Shown piece after piece: positions 1 to 6,181 of a DNA stretch of 9,107 nucleotides. Where the stretch lies: positions 1-9,107 of the forward strand of contig JADFGH010000066.1 in the NCBI GenBank assembly GCA_022567775.1. The letters are read 5' to 3'. Below the pieces are notes generated by a model that saw nothing but the letters and a program-made list of their open reading frames with translations, was not told where the DNA came from and did no database searches. This DNA comes from Pseudomonadota bacterium. GTDB lineage: Bacteria; Pseudomonadota; Gammaproteobacteria; Steroidobacterales; Woeseiaceae. Each line of letters opens with the position of its first letter. Position 1 is the first letter of the stretch. Position numbers and translations under genes: made by a program.

Positions 1-43
1 CGCAGCGACATAAGTACGTCCCTGTACAAAACGCCGCTCCTAC
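1..43 (-). repeat. REP-like extragenic repeat, copy 1 (reaches the window edge)
   Basis: Bases 1-41 match 5065-5105 with a single mismatch (22 versus 5086). Read on the minus strand the element starts with GTAG (40-43) and continues as TAGGAGCGGCG. The arms GCGGCG and CGCTGC can pair with one G-U wobble, enclosing an inner hairpin GTAC-6 nt-GTAC (14-27). A GTAG tetranucleotide followed by a GC-rich hairpin is the known layout of REP elements mobilised by RAYT (TnpA-REP) transposases. That this is such an element is inference. The TAG at 40-42 is also the stop codon of the upstream minus-strand gene. The element may extend beyond the window. Confidence 0.75.
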
Positions 44-570
44 TTTTCGCCGATGCGCTCCCTGACAACTGATTCGAGCCGCGTCATGCCCGCCGTCTTG
101 CCGAGGGCCAATGCTTCGTCGTTGCTGGCACCAAGCAGTATTTCGCGCAACGCAAAGAGTGCCCCTACCCGGTTTCCCGAAGCGCAATGAATCAATACGG
201 GGCCCTGGTTGTCCGCAAGGATCTGGTCCAGAACTGCCGCCTTATCGAATGTGATGTCATCTGCGCTGGCAATCGGCAACAACACGTACTCCATGCCAAG
301 TCGTTCGATCGCTTTTTGTTCGTCGAATCCCCGCTCCTCATCGGCCGCGCGCAAATCGACAACCGCCGAGAAACCCAATTCTGCAATCGTCTGCAACATC
401 GCCTCGTCCGGCTGACCGCTGGCAACAAACCGCACATCCGTTGGAATGGTTTTCCCTGCTTGCAAATCAGCGGATTGAATGAGGACGATCGAATCGCTGC
501 CATGGTCTTGCGCATTCGCAGAAACCGTGAAAATCAAGGCGGTAGTGAGAAGCAAAATTAACTTTTTCAT
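40..570 (-). CDS. Secreted protein tyrosine phosphatase-like protein (BLH/DUF442-type, CX4R motif)
   Basis: This 176-residue protein starts with a Sec signal peptide (MKK, a hydrophobic stretch, then SANAQ at about 17-21, cleavage likely after A20), so it should act in the periplasm. The mature part is a small dual-specificity-phosphatase-like domain. It has VDLRAADEER at 71-80, a strand ending in LLPIASADD at 97-105, and a P-loop HCASGNR with Cys129 as the probable nucleophile and Arg134 as the phosphate binder. The spacing is C-X4-R, as I remember it for the beta-lactamase-hydrolase-like phosphatase (DUF442) family, rather than the classical C-X5-R. The substrate is unknown. It lies 57 bp downstream of lhgO on the same strand; that gap holds a TTGACA-like box, so it may have its own promoter. 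No clear Shine-Dalgarno precedes the ATG. The stop codon TAG lies inside the REP-like repeat. Confidence 0.85.
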   Translation of the reverse strand: MKKLILLLTTALIFTVSANAQDHGSDSIVLIQSADLQAGKTIPTDVRFVASGQPDEAMLQTIAELGFSAVVDLRAADEERGFDEQKAIERLGMEYVLLPIASADDITFDKAAVLDQILADNQGPVLIHCASGNRVGALFALREILLGASNDEALALGKTAGMTRLESVVRERIGEK

Positions 571-605
571 AGAGTTTTACGCCAACGAAAATTCAGCGGC
601 AATAC

Positions 606-619
606 TGACAAAATGTCAA
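606..619 (-). promoter_or_regulatory. Possible promoter -35 box overlapped by a TGACA-AAA-TGTCA palindrome
   Basis: On the minus strand a perfect TTGACA (614-619) lies in the lhgO-phosphatase gap. It overlaps a perfect 5-bp inverted repeat with a 3-nt centre, TGACA AAA TGTCA (606-618 on plus). The best -10 at a 17-bp spacing (CTGAAT) matches only 3 of 6 bases, so the promoter call is weak. The palindrome could be an operator. Confidence 0.35.
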
Positions 620-627
620 CCTGGAGG

Positions 628-1848
628 CTAGCGCCCTGTGCCGTGAAGCCGCAGATCCGCTTTGTTCGCGATAAACTTTCCGATCATGAGCGACGATGTC
701 GCTGCCGGCGACGGCGCATTCAAGACGTGGATCGCACCCGGTGATTCTTCGATGCGGAAGTCATCGATAAGACGCCCTCTCCCATCCACTGCCTGTGCCC
801 GGACACCGGAATCAGCGGGCACGAGGTCATTTGCAGTAATTTCAGGCACCAGGCGCTGCACGCTTTTAACGAATACGCTCTTGCGCAACGAACGGTTGAT
901 TTCTGCGACTCCCGGTTTCCAGTGGCGCCCCACCAGCCACCAGAATCCGCCGTAGGATAAAGTTAAAGCCATATCTCCGAATGCAAAGTCCCGCCAGCGA
1001 TAGCCTTCGCGTTTGCCCGCCAGGACAGCGTTCGGGCCAGCCGCCACCGAACCATCGACGGTCGGCGTCAGGTGCACCTCGAGAAACGGCAAATTGGGAT
1101 TTGGCACCGGATAGACCAGGCCATTGACGAGATGGCGACTTTCGCGACGGAGTTCGAAGTATTCGCCGCGAAACGGAATGATCCGCAATCCAGGTTTTGT
1201 TCCGCTCCTGTTCGCGACGACATCGGAATGCAAGCCGGCACAATTGATGATCAGCCTGGCCTCGATTGCCCCGGCGGTCGTCTCCATCCGGCTGCGCCCC
1301 CTGACTTGCTGGCCACACAAAAACTCAGTCCCGAGTTTGATGGTGCCGCCGGCGGTTTGAAAGATGCGCGCATAGGTGGCGGCGATTTTCTTGTAATCGA
1401 CGATGGCCGAATGTGGCGCGTATAAGGCACGTGTGCCGGTGACATGCGGTTCGAGCTCTCGCAACTCACGCTGATCGATAATCCTGAGATCCGGCACGCC
1501 ATTGTCGGTGCCACGCTTGTGCAGCTGCTCCAGGCGGGCGATTTGTTCATCGGTATTGGCGACGATAACCTTGCCGCACTTTACGACCGGTATGCCATGC
1601 TGAATGCAAAACTCGACCAGCGCGCGATGACCTTCGACGCAAAATTGAGCTTTGAGTGACCCCGGCTCGTAGTAGATACCGGCATGAATGACACCCGAAT
1701 TGTGTCCTGACTGCTGCAGCGCGAGCTGATCATCTTTTTCAATGAGCATAATCGCCAGGCGCGGCCGCATTGCCTGCAGATGCATGGCGCTCGACAATCC
1801 GACCAGGCCACCGCCAATAACAATTACATCTGTCTTTTCAGGGCACAC
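628..1848 (-). CDS. lhgO: L-2-hydroxyglutarate oxidase/dehydrogenase (FAD-dependent)
   Basis: This FAD enzyme of the DAO superfamily oxidises L-2-hydroxyglutarate to 2-oxoglutarate. In E. coli the electrons go to the membrane quinone pool. The 406 residues are close to the roughly 420 of E. coli LhgO. The dinucleotide-binding motif GGGLVG is at 12-17, with Glu37 (IEKDD) placed to bind the ADP ribose. The family signature SGHNSGVIHAGIYY is at 47-60, and the C-terminal FAD segment near 345-370 contains SGVRAQ and DDFRI. The start is GTG at 1846-1848: an in-frame TGA lies three codons upstream, and no good Shine-Dalgarno is visible. With the unknown lipoprotein gene ending only 22 bp upstream, translational coupling is likely. 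The csiD and gab genes that accompany lhgO in E. coli are absent here, so a role in general metabolite repair is more likely than glutarate catabolism (inference). Confidence 0.93.
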   Translation of the reverse strand: MCPEKTDVIVIGGGLVGLSSAMHLQAMRPRLAIMLIEKDDQLALQQSGHNSGVIHAGIYYEPGSLKAQFCVEGHRALVEFCIQHGIPVVKCGKVIVANTDEQIARLEQLHKRGTDNGVPDLRIIDQRELRELEPHVTGTRALYAPHSAIVDYKKIAATYARIFQTAGGTIKLGTEFLCGQQVRGRSRMETTAGAIEARLIINCAGLHSDVVANRSGTKPGLRIIPFRGEYFELRRESRHLVNGLVYPVPNPNLPFLEVHLTPTVDGSVAAGPNAVLAGKREGYRWRDFAFGDMALTLSYGGFWWLVGRHWKPGVAEINRSLRKSVFVKSVQRLVPEITANDLVPADSGVRAQAVDGRGRLIDDFRIEESPGAIHVLNAPSPAATSSLMIGKFIANKADLRLHGTGR

Positions 1849-1870
1849 AGCCAGTCATTGAAGGACATTG

Positions 1871-3610
1871 CTACTGGGTCAAATGCAACGTCGAATTCAA
1901 TTCAATGCCGTGCTCGGTGAAGTCGACCGTTATTGACAGGCGCGACAGACTCTCCTTTGCCATATTCATCATGGCCTGCATCGCCTCCTGCAGCTCGTGC
2001 ATGGACTCAATGTCGCCGTCGCCATCCGTCATCATCGCGTCCCCAATGGAGTCATAATAGCGAGCCGCATCCATTTCGAATGCCATAAACGGTGACGGAT
2101 CGTTGACGCTTGCCGCCAGCATGGCTCCCAGCCGGTCTTCGGTGCCCTCGCCAACAGACACCGCAATGGCATCATCCGTCATCGCGATATGCACCGTCTG
2201 ACCCAGTGCCGCGAGCTGTCCCATTTCTAGCCTGACCGGCTCGCCATCGGGTTCGAGATCCAATGCAGCCAGCTCCGGGCTGAACATCGCGCCCATGGCC
2301 AGCAGTCCCTCGGCATTGTCGATCGACACCAGCAAACGCATATCGATCGATGTCGGTGGAATCTCGTTTTGCAGATCCAGGCCCTCGATATCCTCGACTA
2401 CGGCCAGGAATCCTTTGAATCCGTAGGCAACTGGCGGCACTGGCTGAGCAAGAATCTCGCGACCCGCCGCAACTGTGGCCTGAAAATCCAAAAATTCCTC
2501 GCACTCGTACGGATCTGCGTCCATTGCATCGAGACGACCCGCATAGAAATCGCGAGCTGCGAGAAGATCCGTACTCATGCCCATAGAGAAGAGCCCGCCC
2601 TGATCAGTCCCCAGCCCCGGCACCGGGCCGGTCATCGTCGATATACCGGCTGCGAGGTCCTGACGAAGTTCAAATACCGCTTTCGACGACAATTTCTCAA
2701 TATTGACGTCCGTGTAACCAATGACAATGCGCGGCATTATGCCGGCTATCGAGCGCAGATCATTTTTGCAGGCGTCTGACATTTTCGAATCGTCGTAATC
2801 GATCATCGACAACAGTTCTGCATTGACGCCAGACTGATCGTCAAGAAACACTGATGCGAACCGTTCGATATCCATAAACCCGACGAGGTAATCCTTGAAG
2901 CCGTACTTGTCGGCAATGTGCTTCAGTGTCCGCGTCTCCGCAATATTCTCCTCGGGAAGCGTGAGCCCCAACACGGTTTTGAGTTGATCCTCAGACAAAT
3001 CAGCAGGCACCAGGCTGATGACCAGCTCGTTATCCATGATCGCGACGATCACCCGCCCCTCGTCGTCTCCCGCAAATCGATACTCGTAATTGCCGATCGT
3101 CGCAACCGACATTTTTTTGGCGGCCGCTTCCTCGAGTCGCGCAAACGCAGCTTCCAGGAGAGTGCCATCTGACAATGTGGTTCGAATTACCGGCAGAACT
3201 CCAACGCCATACATCACGACTCGGGAATCTCGATCGATCCCGGCCGCCCGCAGCCCTTCTATCGACAGGAGACTGCCAAGCTCATCCACGAACGGTATAG
3301 CATCCTGGAGGTCGCCGGCTTCTTCGCCCGCTGCTTCCTTCGTGGCAATCACGGAAGTCAGAATGCCTTTGATCAAAGCCGGATACATATGCAGCGTAAC
3401 GTCAACTTGCGGTTCCAGTTTATCGAGCACGTCGTCGGGCAAAGCAACGGGCATAGCCAGCAGATATGGCGTATCAGCAGGCACGTATTTCAACAGGCCC
3501 TCGGACGATACCAGTGCTGACGCCGAGGTCTCTTCAGGCTCTTTGCTGCAAGCTGATAATGTCAGTGCGGCTATCGTCAGCAAGACGAGACTCGATTTCA
3601 TTTTGAGCAT
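1871..3610 (-). CDS. Large lipoprotein of unknown function with two similar segments
   Basis: I do not recognise this gene with confidence. The 579-residue product has a lipoprotein signal peptide with lipobox LSAC and lipidated Cys21. A low-complexity linker follows, then YVPADTPYLLA at 42-52, which loosely recalls DUF3352-type proteins. Two segments look alike: VIVAIMDNELVISLV (187-201) followed by LVGFMDIERF (242-251), and VHIAMTDDAIAVSV (473-486) followed by PFMAFEMDAARYY (507-519). This suggests an internal duplication. A Met-rich helix and an alternating strand close the protein. Only two other cysteines (281, 370) are present. The start at 3610 (ATG, preceded by GGATC at 7 nt) is preferred over the GTG at 3655, because a perfect TATAAT at 3641-3646 lies between them; ATG 3601 is also possible. 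Strongly acidic, exported. It is first in the block with lhgO. Confidence 0.8.
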   Translation of the reverse strand: MLKMKSSLVLLTIAALTLSACSKEPEETSASALVSSEGLLKYVPADTPYLLAMPVALPDDVLDKLEPQVDVTLHMYPALIKGILTSVIATKEAAGEEAGDLQDAIPFVDELGSLLSIEGLRAAGIDRDSRVVMYGVGVLPVIRTTLSDGTLLEAAFARLEEAAAKKMSVATIGNYEYRFAGDDEGRVIVAIMDNELVISLVPADLSEDQLKTVLGLTLPEENIAETRTLKHIADKYGFKDYLVGFMDIERFASVFLDDQSGVNAELLSMIDYDDSKMSDACKNDLRSIAGIMPRIVIGYTDVNIEKLSSKAVFELRQDLAAGISTMTGPVPGLGTDQGGLFSMGMSTDLLAARDFYAGRLDAMDADPYECEEFLDFQATVAAGREILAQPVPPVAYGFKGFLAVVEDIEGLDLQNEIPPTSIDMRLLVSIDNAEGLLAMGAMFSPELAALDLEPDGEPVRLEMGQLAALGQTVHIAMTDDAIAVSVGEGTEDRLGAMLAASVNDPSPFMAFEMDAARYYDSIGDAMMTDGDGDIESMHELQEAMQAMMNMAKESLSRLSITVDFTEHGIELNSTLHLTQ

Positions 3611-3640
3611 TGATTTGATCCAAAAAGTGGCGAGCTGAGA

Positions 3641-3671
3641 ATTATAGAGGGACACGCCGCAGGAATGTCGA
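3641..3671 (-). promoter_or_regulatory. Sigma70-type promoter of the lipoprotein-lhgO block
   Basis: On the minus strand, TATAAT (3641-3646, 6 of 6) is preceded by TCGACA (3666-3671, 5 of 6 to TTGACA) with a 19-bp spacer, slightly longer than ideal. Transcription would start near 3634, giving a short leader of about 24 nt to the ATG at 3610. This placement excludes the GTG at 3655 as the start. Confidence 0.6.
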
Positions 3672-3757
3672 TTGCCGGGCTATTATTGCGCGTTGCTGAA
3701 TCACGCACCAGACCGAATGCGATTGTTTCTCCCGCCAGCCGGGTCTACCCTCGGGCA

Positions 3758-4999
3758 ATGCAACCGGACCCGACAAGTAGCGATCGACCGTACGACATTG
3801 TGGTTGTTGGCGCCTCCGGATTCACCGGGCGGCTCGTTGTTGAATACCTTGCCGACAGATATCCGGTCGGTGCCCCGATCCGCTGGGCGGTCGCCGGCCG
3901 CAACCGGGAAAAACTCGAGAGCGTGATCGCCGAGTCCTGCACCACGGGCGAGCTCCCTGCCATCATTGTCGCCGACAGCCATGATGCCAATGCTCTCAGG
4001 CAACTGGCTCGCAACACCCGCGTTGTATTGACGACTGTGGGGCCATACGCAAAATACGGCAGCGAACTGGTTGCCGCCTGTGTCGCCAGTGGAACCCACT
4101 ATTGCGATCTCGCTGGCGAGGCGCAGTGGATCCGCAAGATGATTGTTGAACATCAATCCGACGCAGTGCAGAGCGGCGCAAGAATCGTGCACAGCTGCGG
4201 CTTCGATGCAATTCCATCCGATATCGGTGTGTTTTACCTGCAGCGTGAGGCCAGGGCAGCTTCTGGTGCGCCATGCGAGGAAATCGTCCTGCTGGTCAGA
4301 GCCATGAAAGGTGGTGCGAGCGGAGGCACGCTTGCCAGCATGCTGAACGTGGTGGAGGAAGCACAAGCGGACCGCAAGATTGCGCGCATACTTGCCGATC
4401 CCTACGGCCTGAATCCACCAGACGAGCGGCAGGGTCCTGACGGCGCGGATCAACATGGTGTTCGTTATTGCGCGGTGGCCGGCGTCTGGACTGCGCCGTT
4501 TGTGATGGCCGCGATCAATACCAGGATCGTCCGCAGATCCAATGCCCTGCTTGACTACGCCTATGGCCGGGATTTCCGGTATAGCGAGGCAACCAGCACC
4601 GGCAGCGGACCCGGGGGCTGGTTGAAGTCGGTCATGATGACTGCGGGACTCGCTACTTTCATGCTGGCGTGCTCATTCAGTGTCACCCGCTCCGGCCTGG
4701 TCAAGAGAATGCTGCCCGCACCAGGCCAGGGGCCGTCGCGTCAACAAAGGGAAAACGGATTCTTCGACTTGCGACTTTTCGGCAAGATGACAAATGGTGA
4801 AATTTTGCGTGCCCGCGTAAGTGGTGACCGCGACCCGGGCTACGGATCGACCAGCAAAATGTTGAGTGAGACTGCACTGTGTCTTGCGATAGACAAGCTG
4901 GAAACCGGCGGCGGATTCTGGACGCCTGCCTCGGCGATGGGCCAGATCCTCATGGACAGGCTGACCGCAAACGCCGGTCTCACCTTCGAGCTCCTTTGA
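3758..4999 (+). CDS. Saccharopine dehydrogenase-like NAD(P)-binding oxidoreductase
   Basis: This 413-residue protein belongs to the saccharopine dehydrogenase NADP-binding family (PF03435). That group includes human SCCPDH and the mycobacterial trans-acting enoyl reductases such as Rv2953. The Rossmann motif GASGFTG is at 18-24, followed by AGRNREKLE at 46-54, then TTVGPYAKYG and THYCDLAGE, then HSCGFDAIPSD. This order is typical of the family. A hydrophobic stretch (MMTAGLATFMLACSF) lies in the last third. The substrate is unknown; reduction of a lipid-bound enoyl group, as in mycobacteria, cannot be assumed. An upstream in-frame ATG at 3665 would add 31 residues with no family likeness and would collide with the divergent promoter, so ATG 3758 is chosen. 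It gives the usual length of about 390-420. A TATTAT at 3681-3686 is a possible -10 without a good -35. The gene stands alone and converges on DUF1684. Confidence 0.88.
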   Translation: MQPDPTSSDRPYDIVVVGASGFTGRLVVEYLADRYPVGAPIRWAVAGRNREKLESVIAESCTTGELPAIIVADSHDANALRQLARNTRVVLTTVGPYAKYGSELVAACVASGTHYCDLAGEAQWIRKMIVEHQSDAVQSGARIVHSCGFDAIPSDIGVFYLQREARAASGAPCEEIVLLVRAMKGGASGGTLASMLNVVEEAQADRKIARILADPYGLNPPDERQGPDGADQHGVRYCAVAGVWTAPFVMAAINTRIVRRSNALLDYAYGRDFRYSEATSTGSGPGGWLKSVMMTAGLATFMLACSFSVTRSGLVKRMLPAPGQGPSRQQRENGFFDLRLFGKMTNGEILRARVSGDRDPGYGSTSKMLSETALCLAIDKLETGGGFWTPASAMGQILMDRLTANAGLTFELL

Positions 5000-5051
5000 G
5001 CGGTGTCTTGCCGTGATAGAATATTTCGGAATCGCGGCGGGGTCGTTGCTT

Positions 5052-5065
5052 GCACGTCCATGTGC
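5052..5065. repeat. Hairpin motif GCAC-GTCCAT-GTGC, variant of the repeat's inner hairpin
   Basis: The 14-mer GCACGTCCATGTGC has 4-bp arms and a 6-nt loop. It lies 26 bp upstream of the related GTACGTCCGTGTAC (5078-5091) inside the REP-like repeat. Between the two, position 2 changes C to T while the pairing position 13 changes G to A, so the arm stays paired. This suggests a structured tandem element, not chance similarity. Confidence 0.55.
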
Positions 5066-5107
5066 GCAGCGACATAAGTACGTCCGTGTACAAAACGCCG
5101 CTCCTGC
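5065..5107 (-). repeat. REP-like extragenic repeat, copy 2
   Basis: This is the second copy of the element at 1-43 and matches it at 40 of 41 bases (5065-5105). Read on the minus strand it starts GCAG GAGCGGCG, so the first tetranucleotide is GCAG in place of GTAG. Arms GCGGCG and CGCTGC pair with one wobble around the inner hairpin GTAC-GTCCGT-GTAC (5078-5091). It lies in a convergent intergenic space, the usual place for REP elements, directly next to a second REP-like hairpin. Confidence 0.75.
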
Positions 5108-5127
5108 GGGTCGGTGCAATACGCATC

Positions 5128-5148
5128 GCGGCTGGAAGCCGCTCCTAC
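5128..5148 (-). repeat. REP-like hairpin with GTAG head, adjacent to copy 2
   Basis: On the minus strand GTAG (5145-5148) is followed by GAGCGGCTTCCAGCCGC. The arms GCGGCT (5128-5133) and AGCCGC (5137-5142) form a perfect 6-bp stem around a 3-nt loop. It shares the AGGAGCGGC head with the neighbouring 5065-5107 unit in the same orientation, so the two form a tandem, BIME-like pair. TAG at 5145-5147 is the stop codon of the DUF1684 gene. It could also act as a weak transcription barrier between the convergent genes, but no T tract follows. Confidence 0.7.
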
Positions 5149-6089
5149 CGGTGTGCTGACGGGTCGAAGCGTTCCCCTGCCGGGATTCGAATTGCGAGCC
5201 TGTTGCGTGGCGACGCAACCGGACAGGTGGCAAAGTCGTTATAGGCGCAGGGTGGATTCTGAGCCGTATTGAAGTCGAGTACGACAACGTCATCCCCGCC
5301 CGGTTTGCTGGCATACAGGAACCGTCCGGCCGGATACGTTTCTCTGCCACTCGTTGCGTCGCCAAATACGAGCAGAAACTCGTCACCGGCGTTATAAGCC
5401 TCAAGCTCGAATGACTGGCCGCCAATCTCGAAACGCAGCAATCCGGGCGACGTCGGATTGTAGTCAAGTCCCTCAATAACGGTATCGACGCTGACCATCC
5501 TGGGCCGCTCGTAACGCTGCAATCTTGCTTCCACGCGCAGATTCTCGTCAGTCGGAAAATAATCGATGGGCGGAAACGTGCGCAACGCCGGGTGATCAAG
5601 ATCGCGCAGCCGCACAGCGAAGCGCTCGCCACGGCGGATAACGCTCCAGGTTAATGAACCGAATGTCACAACGCCTGGATTCTCGCTGGCATCGTCCGCC
5701 ATCTGCACCCGGCTCACAGGACTGCCATCCATGCGCACGTGCGCTCCTGAGCGGACATTCATGACGACTCCGTTCTCGCCAAGCTCGAAGCTACCCATCT
5801 CGGGCATCGCTGTTGCCGGAAACCTAAGGTCATTGCCGGCACCGGAGCCGAATGTGTTGACGCCCTTCCTGAGCCAGAAGAGTCCTGCCAGGTTGAGATA
5901 ACCCGTTTCGCCCTTGAGAGACGCGACGCGCCCGGCCTTCCATTCTTCCAGGCAGTGCCGGTAATCGTGCGGGCAATCCCCGATTCCGTGAGTTGCCGAT
6001 TCGGCGACAGCCGTCCAGCATAGTGCTGTAAGCGCAACCAGTCCGGCGCGAATTGCCGGTTGCCCGTGCAGAAATCGGAAACGACCCAT
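5145..6089 (-). CDS. Secreted DUF1684 domain protein
   Basis: This 314-residue protein carries the DUF1684 (PF07920) domain over nearly its full mature length; no biochemical function is established to my knowledge. From the chosen start it has a signal peptide (basic MGRFRF, a hydrophobic core, Ala-Val-Ala ending near residue 29). W50 lies in an EEWKAGR segment, followed by GYLNLAGLFWLRKGVNTFGS at 63-82, RDLDHPALRTFPPIDYFP at 162-179, and the C-terminal hallmark YNDFATCPVASPRNRL with IPAGER at about 283-307. Cysteines 39, 46, 281 and 289 could form periplasmic disulfides. ATG 6089 is chosen because the -10 box at 6142-6147 lies upstream of it and because it opens directly into the signal peptide. 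A GAGGAT sequence precedes it at a rather long distance. Longer starts up to 6212 would cross the promoter and overlap srkA. The stop codon is supplied by the REP hairpin. Confidence 0.88.
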   Translation of the reverse strand: MGRFRFLHGQPAIRAGLVALTALCWTAVAESATHGIGDCPHDYRHCLEEWKAGRVASLKGETGYLNLAGLFWLRKGVNTFGSGAGNDLRFPATAMPEMGSFELGENGVVMNVRSGAHVRMDGSPVSRVQMADDASENPGVVTFGSLTWSVIRRGERFAVRLRDLDHPALRTFPPIDYFPTDENLRVEARLQRYERPRMVSVDTVIEGLDYNPTSPGLLRFEIGGQSFELEAYNAGDEFLLVFGDATSGRETYPAGRFLYASKPGGDDVVVLDFNTAQNPPCAYNDFATCPVASPRNRLAIRIPAGERFDPSAHR

Positions 6090-6141
6090 AAAGATTTGCT
6101 TATCCTCGGACACTGCAATGTATCCATTCGCCATGACGATC

Positions 6142-6149
6142 ATTATAAT
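6142..6149. promoter_or_regulatory. Symmetrical -10 element for DUF1684 (minus) and srkA (plus)
   Basis: The perfect 8-bp palindrome ATTATAAT contains TATAAT on both strands (minus 6142-6147, plus 6144-6149). On the minus strand TGGATA (6165-6170) is a 4 of 6 -35 box at a 17-bp spacing, giving a start near 6135 and a leader of about 46 nt for DUF1684. On the plus strand the leader to the srkA GTG would be about 26 nt, but the -35 (TATCCA, 6121-6126) matches only 3 of 6. GTATCCA occurs at both 6120-6126 and 6164-6170. Confidence 0.55.
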
Positions 6150-6181
6150 TCGCGGTCTCTTCCGTATCCAAGTGTAGCTTA

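Noticed and set aside
1838..1858. A seven-codon frame (ATG at 1856-1858 to TGA) overlapping the lhgO start, as a possible leader peptide
   Set aside because: It is too short to judge, has no ribosome site, and an ATG near a start by chance is common. The GTG is the only in-frame start close to the motif.
3611..3655. N-terminal extension of the large lipoprotein to GTG 3655
   Set aside because: A perfect TATAAT lies inside the extension, and it would put the lipobox cysteine at residue 36 behind a non-signal-like leader.
3701..4456. A 251-codon open frame antisense to the oxidoreductase gene
   Set aside because: The plus-strand frame carries clear family motifs over the same bases; this frame shows none and has no ribosome site.
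4987..5064. Search for an intrinsic terminator after the oxidoreductase gene
   Set aside because: No stem followed by a T tract is visible. Termination may depend on Rho or on the REP hairpins.
5050..5244. A 64-codon plus-strand frame over the REP region
   Set aside because: It translates repeat hairpins and the antisense of DUF1684. No ribosome site and no likeness to a protein.
4673..5632. A 319-codon open frame on the minus strand crossing the convergent gap
   Set aside because: It lies antisense to the oxidoreductase, runs through the REP hairpins and then overlaps DUF1684 in another frame. The translation is rich in Arg, Ser and Cys with no motif, typical of a shadow frame in GC-rich DNA.
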